A DNA stretch of 64,000 nt from Alisma plantago-aquatica (GCA_963693085.1 OY856413.1:466991879-467055878); one strand, 5' to 3'. Positions 11,618 to 22,190 are shown, counted from the first letter of the stretch. Program-made: numbers and translations. The notes: generated from the sequence alone by a model not told the origin.

Positions 11618-12799
11618 TGTTGGTATGTATGCCCTGAGAGCCAATCATGGGATGATTGGTGGGATACATTAAGATTGATTTGATAAACATCAAAGGCAAG
11701 CTTCCAATTCTTTCTGGTTCAGTCATATGAGATAGTGATAGAACAAATTGAATGTCTAGAGAATGACAGTACTCAATGACGTATGCTTTCAGGTTGAGGA
11801 CCTGAACGATGAGATCATACGGATGCTAAGAGTTTGTACATTCTTGTTATGTCCCTAGTCGGATGTCATTGTGGAAGGTAGATAGACAGCAATGACACAC
11901 AAGACTAGATTGTGGTGTTGGTTGATGACAAAATCTCATTAGTCATGATATAGAGATATCAAACCAAACACATAGGTACTTTTTAGAGAACAAGTGTTAG
12001 AGATGTCAGACCCACCGTGAGTTTGACACAAGGAACCATGACATGGTAGTCACAGTCAGTACTCATAGTGATGGTGGTGAGTGTGATTCTTTGACCTAAA
12101 ATCACTACACTCAGCACATGTCGTTGGGCACACTTTGACATCATCAAACGCAATCCTGAAACATGGGTTGTTATAAAGGTGATGATTGGGTGGCTTTGAC
12201 ACATGGGGCTTTTGAGGGGTGAATGATAGATATGGGATTTGTCCCTCCTGAGGGAGTTTGATATCCAAGGCCACTTGATGAGTAGGATTGAAATAGGCGT
12301 GCGAACGCATGTGTGAATTAGTATGTGATATTAATGTCACACATATCTCTTCCAATCTACTCTGAGATCAAGAAAGTGAATGAACGTTGACAGGATGACT
12401 GTTCCATGCCTCGAGTTCATTCGGGATATCAATGATAAAGGAATTATACATTCGCTGTAACACCATTCACGGATTGTAGGATTGAAAGTTGTTCTCCAAC
12501 TTTCTACTTTCACTTGGGTAGCATTGTTGTGTGACTAGGCACTGCTCTTTGCTTGTGAAGTCATAAGTGTTATGGACTTTCACTGCCAACGTGAAATGGA
12601 CCTGTAGGGTCACACACATAGGATTTAACCTGGAAGAGGAGTTTTGTCCACAAAAAATGTTTAGATTGATTGCTAAAGGAGTTTAGTATTTCAATTAAAC
12701 ACTCAATTGATTGATAGCTCAAAATCATAGTGTTCAAGGTGTTGAACAGAGTGGTTAGAGTATCAGATTGATTGAAACCACAATTGACTGATACTACAC

Positions 12800-12930
12800 A
12801 ATCTGCACTCCCAACCGATCGGCTCATGAGATGAACTGATCAGCTCAACTTGGTGAACCAGTCGGCTCAGGTGGTGAGTCAATCGGCTCATGATCAGGGT
12901 GAAATGATTGCTTCAAGTGTTGAAACGATC
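12800..12930. repeat. 21-bp motif array 1 in B1 5' LTR
   Basis: About six units of 21-25 bp, each built on a core like aaccgatcggctca or gaaacgatcggttca. The core is partly self-complementary (ACCGATCGGT). Counterparts lie at about 25790-25910 in the other LTR and at about 43880-44010 and 50740-50870 in B2. Confidence 0.75.
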
Positions 12931-13083
12931 GGTTCAACTAATGCAACCGAACAAGTTGGGAAAGTAGGATTGGTGAGAGTTTTCCTTTTGTTTCACTTGC
13001 CCAATTTGATTGGAACAAGGATTGGTATTTGATACTAATTAGAAACAAAAGATGGGAAGTCAATCGGGAACTAACCAAGACCA

Positions 13084-13207
13084 CCAACCGACCGGTTCAG
13101 AAGTGCACTGACCGGTTGAAGTGTCGCAACCGATCGGTTGAGGTGTCAACCAACCGGTTCAGATCCCCAACCGACCGTTTCAGTTGTGAAACGATCGGTT
13201 CAGGTTG
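13084..13207. repeat. 21-bp motif array 2 in B1 5' LTR
   Basis: Six near-21-bp units start aaccgaccggttca, actgaccggttga, aaccgatcggttga and so on. The array lies about 100-200 bp upstream of the LTR TATA-like box. Counterparts are at about 26055-26175, 43615-43735 and 50480-50600. Confidence 0.78.
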
Positions 13208-13300
13208 CGAGTTGGTTGTTTTATGGAAAATCTCGAACCCTTCTACTCCTGCTTTTAGTCCCGCATTGCCCGGAATGGAGAACCATGTCCCATGACCCTC

Positions 13301-13311
13301 CTATATATAGG
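13301..13311 (+). promoter_or_regulatory. TATA-like box of the B1 5' LTR
   Basis: It reads ctatatatagg. The same box is conserved in all four B-family LTRs (26274-26284 here; 43505-43514 and 50371-50380 on the minus strand in B2). Confidence 0.65.
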
Positions 13312-14149
13312 GGTATTGGGGGCTTCTCAATATACAACTCAGTGCAAACCAGTTGCTTTGCAAACTTATCATTCTCTCTAGTTTTGGTAACCGAGAGAGT
13401 CGGAATAAGTGCTACCCGGTAAAGGAGGCACAACAAGGGAAAGACAATTGCAGAAAGCAATTGGTGGCAGGAGAGTGTGTTGGCAACTAGTACGCTGATA
13501 GGAGGGTGCGACTCCTTCCAAGTCCTTGTGGGACAAGGAGATTGGAGTTCCAGGTGGTCCGTGTGGACTACTTCAGAGGCGGGAGGTTTCTGCCGCTAGG
13601 AGGACAACTGTTAATCCCAACAGTCCCAGTGAGACCAGGAGTTGTCAGTCCCAGTGCGACCAGGAGCTGCACAGACACCGTCTAAGACCGGAGGTGAAGA
13701 CCGCGCAAGGCGCGAGGTATTGTCGCCGAGCAAGCCTTGGGACAAGGTATGATTCCACAAACCATCCTTTCCTATTGTATAGACGTTGACGCTGTTGACT
13801 CAAGGTCAATTAGGTCAATGTTGACTCACATCTAAATTGACTAAACCCATGTTTTGATGATGACTAACCATTCCACATATTGTTGTCTAATGTCTCTACT
13901 TGAGTGATTTCAGATTAGGTATAGACACACTCCAAATGCCCTCACTTGCACATATCAAATTGGAGAAAAGACAAGTCAAAGTCAATACAAGTGCACATTT
14001 TTGTAATATGATGTATATCCATTAGAATCATGTTGTAAATCACTTGTAATGATTGTATGACTTGTAATTAAGCTTAGAAAAATATCAGGATCACTTAGAT
14101 CGAATATTAGAGCACTTTAGATGCAACTTTGAAAATTGATTACAGGCAC

Positions 14150-14390
14150 TTTGTCGGTCGAGTTTCCCAGCCTGAAAACTCGACCAATCATCCTTGATCA
14201 TTTTCTGGAGATTGCATCGGTCGAGTTGTGTTTACACAGAACTCGACGGATGGAGTAATTGACCAAATCAATTTTCATTGGTCAGTCGAGTTTTCTCAGG
14301 ACAAACTCGACCGATGGTCTGAATATCAGCTTTGTCTTTTACTCTATCGGTCGAGTTACACTTATAGAAACTCGACCGATTGCACTGTAC
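14150..14390. repeat. Four hairpin units in the 5' LTR of element C
   Basis: Each unit is an inverted repeat with arm atcggtcgagtt, a 12-16 base loop and arm aactcgaccgat. The units fall at about 14154-14190, 14217-14255, 14279-14316 and 14346-14385, about 65 bp apart. The 3' LTR has the same set at 18668-18900. Two further, weaker units lie inside the element at 16760-16800 and 16827-16863. Confidence 0.85.
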
Positions 14391-14516
14391 GGAAAAGTGT
14401 AGAAAAGTGCTACTAGCCGTTGTGGAGTTGCAACAAGTGAAAATAGATCTGTTGCAAGCCATAAAATGGCTAGTTTTCATTCACAAGTGTTCCCAAAGGC
14501 TAAGAGGAATCCCCAG

Positions 14517-14526
14517 CTATAAATAG
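14517..14526 (+). promoter_or_regulatory. TATA-like box of element C LTR
   Basis: It reads ctataaatag and is identical at 19035-19044 in the 3' LTR. It lies about 130 bases after the hairpin array. Confidence 0.65.
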
Positions 14527-14824
14527 GACCCCTTGGGCTTCATTCCAAGGTTGAGCATTCACTATGAAGGTTCCTATTATATAGTTGAGTGATCCTACAG
14601 CCTCCTCTCTCTCTCTAAGCTTAATCACTTGCTGCATCCATTAGAGTGAGTAGGAAATCTATAAGAGAGATAGTCCTATATGTATATCTTGTGAGGCTCT
14701 CACTTCCACCACCTCCCTTTCTATCCTTTCAATCATGAATATGAAGGTTCTCTCTCTTTTCCAAGAGAGGTGAAGAAGAACAAGGGAAGGAGTCCCTTGG
14801 TGAAGATCAAGGCTGAAGACTTGG

Positions 14825-15072
14825 AGCTAGAGTGGGTAAGCCCTTGGAGAAGGCAGAAGACTCAAGCTCAAGTGGGTAAGTACTTGGTGGAAGCTTCTCT
14901 GAGTGAAGGTGAAGTCAAAGGAGGAAGATCCAAGAAGAGTGGGTAATTCCTGCAAGGCTGAAGACTTGTGAAAGAGTGGGTAAGTCCTTGGAGAAGGCCG
15001 AAGACTCTTGCAAAGTGGGTAAGTCCTTGGTAAGGTTGAAAACTCTTTGTATTGGATAGGTAAGTCCTTTGG
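14825..15072. repeat. Imperfect repeats of a gtgggtaagtccttgg motif in C LTR
   Basis: The motif gtgggtaagtccttgg or a close variant recurs about six times, each followed by a purine-rich gaaggc(t/c)gaagact segment. It is repeated in the 3' LTR at 19345-19580. Reverse-complement versions (ccaaggacttac) occur in the related solo LTR at 40650-40800. It lies downstream of the TATA box, in R-U5. Confidence 0.75.
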
Positions 15073-15387
15073 TTGGTCATGCATTGTATGTCTTATGAAT
15101 GAATATAAGAGTGCAGTAGTTTGGAAGTCCTAGAGGTTGACCTCTCTAGGCAAGTGGACTGATACACTTCTAGTTTGAAGTGTGGAACCACTCTAAATAG
15201 CTTGTCTAATTGGTGCATGTTCAATCTCTCTCTCCCTTGCTATGAATGTTTTAGTTGCACTCAAATTACCTATTTAGAAACCTTATCTTGTCATATATCT
15301 TGAAGGTTTAATGAGTTTTGTTTAAGTGCTTTCAGCTCTATTCACCCCCCTCTAGAGCATCCAATCACCCATCTAGGATCCAACAAT

Positions 15388-15401
15388 TGGTATCAGAGCG
15401 G
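15388..15401 (+). other. Primer binding site of element C (initiator tRNA-Met type)
   Basis: TGGTATCAGAGCGG starts two bases after the LTR end (15385). It matches the usual plant initiator tRNA-Met primer site for the first 12 bases. Confidence 0.88.
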
Positions 15402-15436
15402 GTCTTCTCCAAGCATACTTCCACAAGTAGGAGAAT

Positions 15437-16363
15437 ATGGGTGATTATGAAGATGGGAAACCCTCAAAGAGAGAAAAAGGGATCACAAAGGCTCCATCAA
15501 CAAACGAAAGCACTAGTAGAAGATCTAGTGAATTTGAAAATGGAAGATGCCATTGCACCCTCTTGACAAGCTCAATTAAAGATTTAAATGAGGTAAATCC
15601 AAGTGTTGAGATTCTAACCAATTATTATCTTAGTCAACTAAATGCTTCTAAATTTTCAAATTCTAGCTTGCTTGATAAGATTAAATTTTTAGAATCTCAA
15701 CCTTCTATGACTACTTCATTTATAGAGCTTGCTACTACTATTGTTTCTCTCTCTATTGTTTCTTATGCTCTTAAATGTGCTTATGAGAGTCAAGAGCTTA
15801 CTTTGCAAGGAATAGAATGTGTAGATAAAGTTTATCCTTCAAAGATTACTTGTCTTGTATATGAACTTGCTTCGTTGCATAGTAGTGCAATTGCTCTTGA
15901 CCCTCATAATATCTTTTCTTATAGAGAGAAAGTTTTTGATGCTCTATCTTGTGATAAAGATTCTTATATGACTAAAGATGTTTTCTTAGAAATCTATCTT
16001 GTGCATGCTAGAGATGATATGAATCTATTGTGTTTTACCTTTACTTCTCTTATGCATGACAATCATAGTTTGAGATCTTCTTTGCAAAGATTCTTTGGTG
16101 ATAAAAAGAATCTTAATAAAATCCTAGACCATACTACCAAACAAATGGGTAGAGGTGGCATTGGACTTGACTGTAGCCAAAGGAACAACAAAGACAAAGG
16201 ACCTTCATTTTTCAATGAAGAATCCTCCAGTTCCAAGGCTACATGCACTTGTAATTATTGCAATGAAATTGGTTATTATTCTACTTGTTGTCCTTTTAGG
16301 AAAGCACCCAAGAGCAATATGACTTGGGTTGCTAAACTAACCCCTCTGGACCCAAAAATATGA
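15437..16363 (+). CDS. Truncated Gag-like protein of element C (308 residues)
   Basis: The only sizeable open frame of element C and the longest unbroken one on its strand. The first in-frame ATG after the primer site (MGDYEDGKPS) is a plausible start 36 bases past the primer site. The N-terminus is charged. The middle (about residues 60-220) is a helix-rich stretch without a recognised motif. Near residue 275 a zinc-knuckle-like CNYCNEIGYYSTCC follows, then a basic FRKAP and a W-V-A-K motif like the WVPK motif after the knuckle in copia Gag proteins. The expected His of CX2CX4HX4C is Tyr. The usual N-terminal half of a copia Gag is missing, so this resembles the C-terminal half only. Whether it can assemble particles is unknown. 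Confidence 0.6.
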   Translation: MGDYEDGKPSKREKGITKAPSTNESTSRRSSEFENGRCHCTLLTSSIKDLNEVNPSVEILTNYYLSQLNASKFSNSSLLDKIKFLESQPSMTTSFIELATTIVSLSIVSYALKCAYESQELTLQGIECVDKVYPSKITCLVYELASLHSSAIALDPHNIFSYREKVFDALSCDKDSYMTKDVFLEIYLVHARDDMNLLCFTFTSLMHDNHSLRSSLQRFFGDKKNLNKILDHTTKQMGRGGIGLDCSQRNNKDKGPSFFNEESSSSKATCTCNYCNEIGYYSTCCPFRKAPKSNMTWVAKLTPLDPKI

Positions 16364-18295
16364 TTGGGGACCATTTCATCTTTCTTCTTGTAGGTACTTG
16401 CAAATGGATTGACTTGAGCTATTGAATTGCAAATTGACTTCTCAATCCACATGAAAGAAAAAAGGTGAGATGTGTAGAGGGTGACAACAAGTGGAAAAGA
16501 AATGGTAAGAACAAAGGTAAAGGTTTTCTTGCTTATAACCATTTCTAACTTGTTTTTGTTAAGTTAGTGAGCACTATACATATGGTTTTGAGTCAAAAGT
16601 GGTATTTTGTGATTCTCTTCACACCCTTTCTCAAAAACTATTTCTAATGCTTCTATAGTGCATTACTAACTTGCTTAGACATGTTTGGATATGGTTTGTA
16701 TTTTTAGCATGCCTTTACATATGTTTTTATGAAATATATGTGCCTTTTGACAGCTGCTCTGTCGGTCCAGTTTGTCTTGTTTGAAACTCGACCAATTGGC
16801 ACCAAGAGTGTTTCAAGCAGTTGTCATCAGTCGAGTTGTCAATGCATAGAACTCGACCTATAGCACTGTGCACAGAATATGCATTTGGCTTATTGAATGA
16901 TAATTTCCCTCTCCACTAGATTTTCTCAACCAATAGCCTTATTATTTGGCACTCTCATTTGGTACCTTTATATATGCATTTTTCCATGTTCTAAATTGCC
17001 TATCTTGCTTACAACTCTATCTCTCTAATTGTTCTAAATTGGTACATCCATATCTTGCAATTACTTGCTTTGAGTTGTTTTGCAGGTTTTGATGATGATC
17101 TCTTTGGATCTCTTGGTTGTGTCTAAAAATTGCTTCCGTTGTACTCTAACTTGCTACATCTATCTAGGTGTATATCTTGTGTTGATACAACTTTGAGGTT
17201 CTTAGTAGTAATCATCTCATGGTAAGGATGCATATCTAGTGAGTTATATCCTTTCATGCTTCTAAAATTGCATATCTCTTTGTTTGGATATATCTCTACA
17301 TCTACTCATAGCTTGCTTTATCTTGTGTATCTTTTGGTATCTCTTTCTATGATCTAGATCCTACTAGTAGTCCTAACTTGTGATATCATCTACTAGTAGT
17401 TCATATACATGTAGTTCTAGCCTTGTTTAAAATTGCATCTTTGCTCATCTATATGCTATGCTTGTATCTTGTCTCATACATGCTTAAGATTGTTCCTTGA
17501 ATTTAATATCTACTATCTTGAGTTGCTTGCATAACATTGTGATGCAGGGCACAAAGAGCTACATTGTATGTAGAAATTGGAGTATTTATGGATTTTTATG
17601 CAGATTTTGCTCCAGTTTCGGTTTTTGGTGCAAGACTAGTGTTTTTCATGCAGAAACAACCTTCTGAGCAAGAGTCATTTCTTTGCAATGAGCTCTGATG
17701 GTTTTTGGTCAAATGCCATCATCTGGAGGGTCAAAATTGCAATTTATTGTTTTTCTGCAGCACTTTATCTTGCATTTTGGGTTGTTCAAGTATATGCTTT
17801 AACTTTTTTTTCTTTCTATGCTTGGACAAGCCCCTATCTGTGCTCTTCTACTCTCCTTATATATATTTGTGTTATATCCTTTCTCTTTAACAAGTGATGT
17901 TTCTTATTTTCTTCATAACCCCACTTTTTGAAATGTCAAAGAGGGAGAAAGGTATGTCTTCTTTTTAAAAGAGGAAGAAGGCATGTCTTACATAAAGAGG
18001 AGAAGTATGTTCATATAAAGGGAGAAGGTAAAGGGGAGAAGACATATATGTGTAGAACATATATGAGTAGAAGACATAGTATTCTATAAATGCTAACCAT
18101 GCAGGAGAAATATCATCAATTGAGGGGGAGTATGATAACTCCATGCGCATCAATTGAGGGGGAGTATGAGAACTCCACTAGCATCAATTGAGGGGAAGCA
18201 TATGAACTCAATTCTATTGAAACCCCTAGGTTTCTCCAAAGGTATGATTTTACTTAAAAGCTTTCAATACATTTATGGAATGGTTTGTCATCTTC
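16364..18295 (+). other. Non-coding interior of element C
   Basis: About 1.9 kb with no pol motif. It includes two degenerate hairpin motifs (16760-16863), T-rich filler, and, near the 3' end, GGGAGAAGG-type purine runs (17935-18060) followed by a 34-bp tandem repeat. Confidence 0.6.
18114..18213 (+). repeat. Three 34-bp tandem repeats containing polypurine runs
   Basis: Units start at 18114, 18148 and 18182, each beginning catcaattgagggggagtat (the third is slightly altered). Each holds a polypurine run like the true tract at 18296-18309. The region is just upstream of the 3' LTR, where extra polypurine-like repeats are seen in some copia lineages. Confidence 0.8.
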
Positions 18296-18309
18296 AAAAA
18301 GGGGGAGAT
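18296..18309 (+). other. Polypurine tract of element C
   Basis: It reads aaaaagggggagat and sits immediately before the 3' LTR. Confidence 0.85.
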
Positions 18310-19905
18310 TATTGACTCAAGGTCAATTAGGTCAATGCTGACTCATGTCTAAATTGACTAAACCCATGTTTTGATGATGACTAACCATTCCACATATTGT
18401 TGTCTAATGTCTCTACTTGAGTGATTTTAGATTAGGTATATACACACTCCAAATGCTCTCACTTGCGCATATCAAATTGGAGAAAAGACAAGTCAAAGTC
18501 AATACAAGTGCACATTTTTGTAATATTATGTATATCCATTAGAATCATGTTGTAAATCACTTGTAATGATTGTATGACTTGTAATTAAGCTTAGAAAAAT
18601 ATCAGGAGCACTTAAATCGAATATTAGAGCACTTTAGATGCAACTTTGAAAATCGATTACAGACACTTTGTCGGCTGAGTTTCCCAGCCTGAAAACTCGA
18701 CCGATCATTCTTGATCAATTTTCTGGAGATTGCATCGGTCGAGTTGTGTTTACACAGAACTCGACCGATGGAGTAATTGACCAAATCGATTTTCATTGGT
18801 CGGTCGAGTTTCCTCAGGACAAACTCGACCGATGGTCTGAATATCGGCTTTGTCTTTTACTCTATCGGTCGAGTTACACTTATAGAAACTCGACCGATTG
18901 CACTGTACGGAAAAGTGCAGAAAAGTTCTACTAGCCATTGTGGAGTTGCAACAAGTGAACATAGATCCGTTGCAAGCCACAAAATAGCTAGTTTTTGTTC
19001 ACAAGTGTTCCCAAAGGCTAAGAGGCATCCCCAGCTATAAATAGGACCCCTTGGGCTTCATTCCAAGGTTGAGCATTCACTATGAAGGTTCCTATTCTAT
19101 AGTTGAGTGATCCTACAACCTCCTCTCTCTCTCTACGCTTAATCACTTGCTACATCCATTAGAGTGAGTAGGAAATATGTAAGAGAGATAGTCCTATATG
19201 TATATCTTGTGAGGCTCTCACTTCCACCACCTCCCTTTCTATCCTTTCAATCATGAAGATGAAGGTTCTGTCTCTTGTCCAAGAGAGGTGAAGAAGAACA
19301 AGGGAAGGAGTCCCTTGGTGAAGATAAAGGTTGAAGACTTGGAGATAGAGTGGGTAAGCCCTTGGAGAAGGCAGAAGACTCAAGCTCAAGTGGGTAAGTC
19401 CTTGGTGGAAGCTTCTCCGAGTGAAGGTAAAGTCAAAGGAGGAAGATCCAAGAAGAGTGGGTAATTCCTACAAGGCTGAAGACTTGTACAAGAGTGGGTA
19501 AGTCCTTGGAGAAGGCCGAAGACTCTTGCAAAGTGGGTAAGTCCTTGGTAAGGTTGAAGAATCTTTGTATTGGATAGGTAAGTGCTTTTGTTGGTCATGC
19601 ATTGTTTGTCTTATGAATGAATATAATAGTGTAATAGTTTGGAAGTCCTAGAGGTTGACCTCTCTAGGCAAGTGGACTGACACACTTCTAGTTTGAAGTG
19701 TGGAACCACTCTAAATAGCTTGTTTAATTGGTGCATGTTCAATCTCTCTCTCCCTTGCTATGAATGTTTTAGTTGCACTCAAATTACCTATTTAGCAACC
19801 TTATCTTGTCATATATCTTAAAGGTTTAATGAGTTTTGTTTAAGTGCTTTTAGCTCTATTCATCCCCCCCTCTAGAGCATCCAATCACCCATCTAGGATC
19901 CAACA
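18310..19905 (+). repeat. 3' LTR of element C
   Basis: It aligns with 13793-15385 over its full length. The first two bases are TA instead of TG, a G-to-A change relative to the 5' LTR. It ends GGATCCAACA. It carries the hairpin array (18668-18900), the TATA-like box (19035-19044) and the gtgggtaag repeats (19345-19580). Confidence 0.92.
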
Positions 19906-19910
19906 GACAC

Positions 19911-19983
19911 GTTTCCTTGTTCCGGGTTTGGGGGAGAAACTTTTTGTTTCTGCTGCCTTTTTTGCCTCCCCTAAAATCCAACA
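19911..19983 (+). repeat. 5' LTR of B1, last 73 bases
   Basis: From gtttccttgttccggg to ccaaca it matches 26766-26839 of the B1 3' LTR and completes the LTR interrupted at 13792. The primer site follows after one base. Confidence 0.92.
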
Positions 19984-19984
19984 G

Positions 19985-19997
19985 TGGTATCAGAGCC
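19985..19997 (+). other. Primer binding site of B1 (initiator tRNA-Met type)
   Basis: It reads TGGTATCAGAGCC, one base after the LTR end. Confidence 0.88.
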
Positions 19998-21480
19998 ACA
20001 TCAACTTCTCTATACTTTGGGAATATCGATATGATCGATTTTGGTTTGTCGCCTTTATTTATTGCATACGATGCGAATAAAATTGGCTTTATGCATGTGT
20101 AATCCAAAATCCACAAATCCCAAATTACATATATGATATGTATTATTAATGCACTCGATACATGTCGCCCTTAAAAGAGTTTTGTGGTGGATGTATAGCA
20201 TGGTTATGGCCAATAAACCCTATCTGTGTATGGTTGTATGTGGTTGCTTGCATCTCAGTTTGTGCACCGATCTTCCTTCTCCTAATCCTGATGTAACTCA
20301 AAATAATTCGAGATTTCTTTCCTACCTTTGCTCCCCTCAAATGTAACTCGAGGTTTCTCTTTTTACAATGTAAAATAGGATAGATTTTATTTCCTGTTAT
20401 GTCGAAGAACGGCGGACATCCTGACGACAGCTGAGATGATCGGTTCAAGGAGTGAACTGATCGGTTGACGTTCCAGACGATCAGTTCAAGGAGTGAGCCG
20501 ATCGGTTGATGACCAATTCGAGGAGCGAGACGAGCGGGTGGCGGCCATGAAGAGATGCATGACGACCAGGTGAACCGATTGGTTGGAGGAGCCAACCGAT
20601 CAACTGGTGGCACCCATACGACCAGTCTGATGGCGAGCCGATCATTCATGTGATGAATTGATCAAACCCAGAAAGGCAAAGCACAAACTTCATCTTGTAC
20701 AGGTTGCATGTGATGTAGACCTAGATGACCGTGATTCCTCTTGGCTCGAGGAATCACATTAGGATGGCCATAATCATCGCTTTTATCGTTTCACATGTTT
20801 TCTGTGGGATATATCATGTATATGATACGTACTATGTATTGTGGTGATTGGATATGTATAAGTATATAAAACCAAATCCCTCATTAAATATTAAGTTTTA
20901 TATGCCTTCTAAATGCGACACACGTGAAAAGCTAGATCGACCAAGTGTGGACACGCCCAAGCGTGGTGCACCGTCTATCTCATGGAAGCGTGAAGGATGG
21001 ATATGTGGGTCTACCCAAGCAGGGTGCATATTCATCGTGTTTTCTTTGGGTCGGACTTAACAAGGTGACCTAGATAGGATCTAGCACCTTGAGGCATGGA
21101 GATGATTATGGTAAGGAGTTGCATATGACATCTTATCAAGAGTTACATATGATGCAATTGGCAAGAGTTGCCTAACTGAGAGATCTAAGTTGTGGGTGAC
21201 AGCCCAAGCTGGTCCATGACTTAGAGGATTTTAGGATCTTGCCCACTAGAAGGTTGTACATTGCAATCTTCTGAATTGATGGTGAGGGCTATCAATTTGA
21301 ACTAAAACAGTGGGAGCGATAATTAATTAAAGGCCTAATTTTATCGTCAACTTTTCAAATCAATCAAACAAGTCAAAAAGTGTTTTGGACTAAAATTGCA
21401 TATATTTCCTTTTGTTAAAATAAATGGTTAATCAACAAATCACTTTATTTGCGATCGGTCTTTGAGACCAACAAATTAAA
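19998..21480 (+). other. Leader of B1 with a GATCGGTT motif cluster
   Basis: About 1.5 kb of untranslated sequence before gag. At 20430-20650 it holds a cluster of gatcggttcaagg / aaccgattggttgg motifs like those in the LTR arrays but less regular. B2 has the same cluster at 49215-49375. No open frame of interest was seen. Confidence 0.65.
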
Positions 21481-22190
21481 TGGGAATAATTCCACGACTG
21501 GTTAGGATGATGAGAAGTGTTCTCAAAGAGCGAAAGCTCTAAGTCCTAGTTATACCAAGACCAGATGAACTCAATCCCACCACATCAATGGCTGAAAGTA
21601 TGCTTATGGAAGCATACTGAGGATGACATTGATGAGGAGTGCTTGATGTTGTGTTCTCTGAACTATGAGTTGCAGAGACAACATGAGACATATGATGTCT
21701 CAAGGACACTGTCCTAGTATGTCATGACAGAAAGAGATCTAGTAAGGTATTCACACACTCAATATGATTGGGTATGTGGAAAACCTGACTAAGAAGGATT
21801 CCCTCTGAGCCAAGAGTTGGCTATTGGTATGATACTGCAAATGTTACGAGAATCATACAATTCATGGTAAGCTATAACATGAACAACTTTGACAAGCGTT
21901 GACAGAGTTGTTGGACATGTTGAGGATAGTAGAGGCAAAGATGAAGAAAGACAAACCATAATATTTGATGTGATCAAAGAAAAGGTAATTCTTAAGGGCA
22001 AGGATAAGGGCAAAGCAAAGAAGTGTTCTGATGCTAGCCAGCAATCCAAGCCGTCTTCAGCCTCAAGGCACATGGGGAAAGGGTGTATGAGGGAATTTCC
22101 CTATATATCTGGAAGAACAAAAGAAGATGAAGGAGGGGATGGAGATCTCCACCTAAGGTATCATGAAATGAACCACTTCTTTATCTGAGG
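21480..22190 (+). pseudogene. Decayed copia-type Gag of B1
   Basis: Matches in several frames to the better-preserved Gag of B2 (47634-48413, minus strand): the ECLMLCS/ELQRQHE region at 21640-21680, GFPLSQELA near 21805, a garbled NMNNFDK segment near 21880, and a Lys-rich KGKDKGKAKK tail followed by SDASQQSKPSS near 22020-22060. The zinc knuckle present in B2 is deleted here, and the sequence continues directly into YLEELKK-like codons. Many stops and frameshifts are present. Confidence 0.75.

Larger units (their letters stand above)
11618..13792 (+). repeat. 5' LTR of B1, main part
   Basis: It starts TGTTGGTATGTATGCC and aligns along its length with 24594-26760 (same strand) and with both LTRs of B2 (opposite strand). 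It is cut at 13792 by element C; the last 73 bases of the LTR lie at 19911-19983. It contains two arrays of about 21-bp motif repeats (12800-12930 and 13084-13207) and a TATA-like box at 13301. Confidence 0.93.
13793..15385 (+). repeat. 5' LTR of element C
   Basis: It starts TGTTGACTCAAGG and ends GGATCCAACA, and aligns with 18310-19905 with scattered differences by eye. It holds four hairpin motifs (14150-14390), a TATA-like box (14517) and an imperfect repeat zone built on gtgggtaagtccttgg (14830-15070). Confidence 0.92.
13793..19905 (+). mobile_element. Element C: gag-only LTR retrotransposon (TR-GAG-like) nested in the B1 5' LTR
   Basis: A 6.1-kb plus-strand element. The LTRs are 13793-15385 and 18310-19905. 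The primer site (TGGTATCAGAGCGG) follows the 5' LTR and a polypurine tract (aaaaagggggagat) precedes the 3' LTR. The target duplication is gacgc (13788-13792) and gacac (19906-19910), one mismatch. The undisturbed 3' LTR of B1 shows the empty site gacgcgtttcc, confirming the insertion. The 2.9-kb interior has one open gag-like frame (15437-16363) and no protease, RT, RNase H or integrase motif. Such elements are described in plants as terminal-repeat retrotransposons with a GAG domain. A solo LTR of the same broad family is at 40322-41795. Confidence 0.9.

Noticed and set aside
14827..15084. Minus-strand frames over the gtgggtaag repeats
   Set aside because: A tandem repeat gives a periodic open frame by chance; it is antisense in the R-U5 part of the C LTR.
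20146..20649. 167-codon minus-strand frame in the B1 leader
   Set aside because: It runs antisense to the leader, is built largely on the GATCGGTT motif cluster, and is not kept as one frame in B2.
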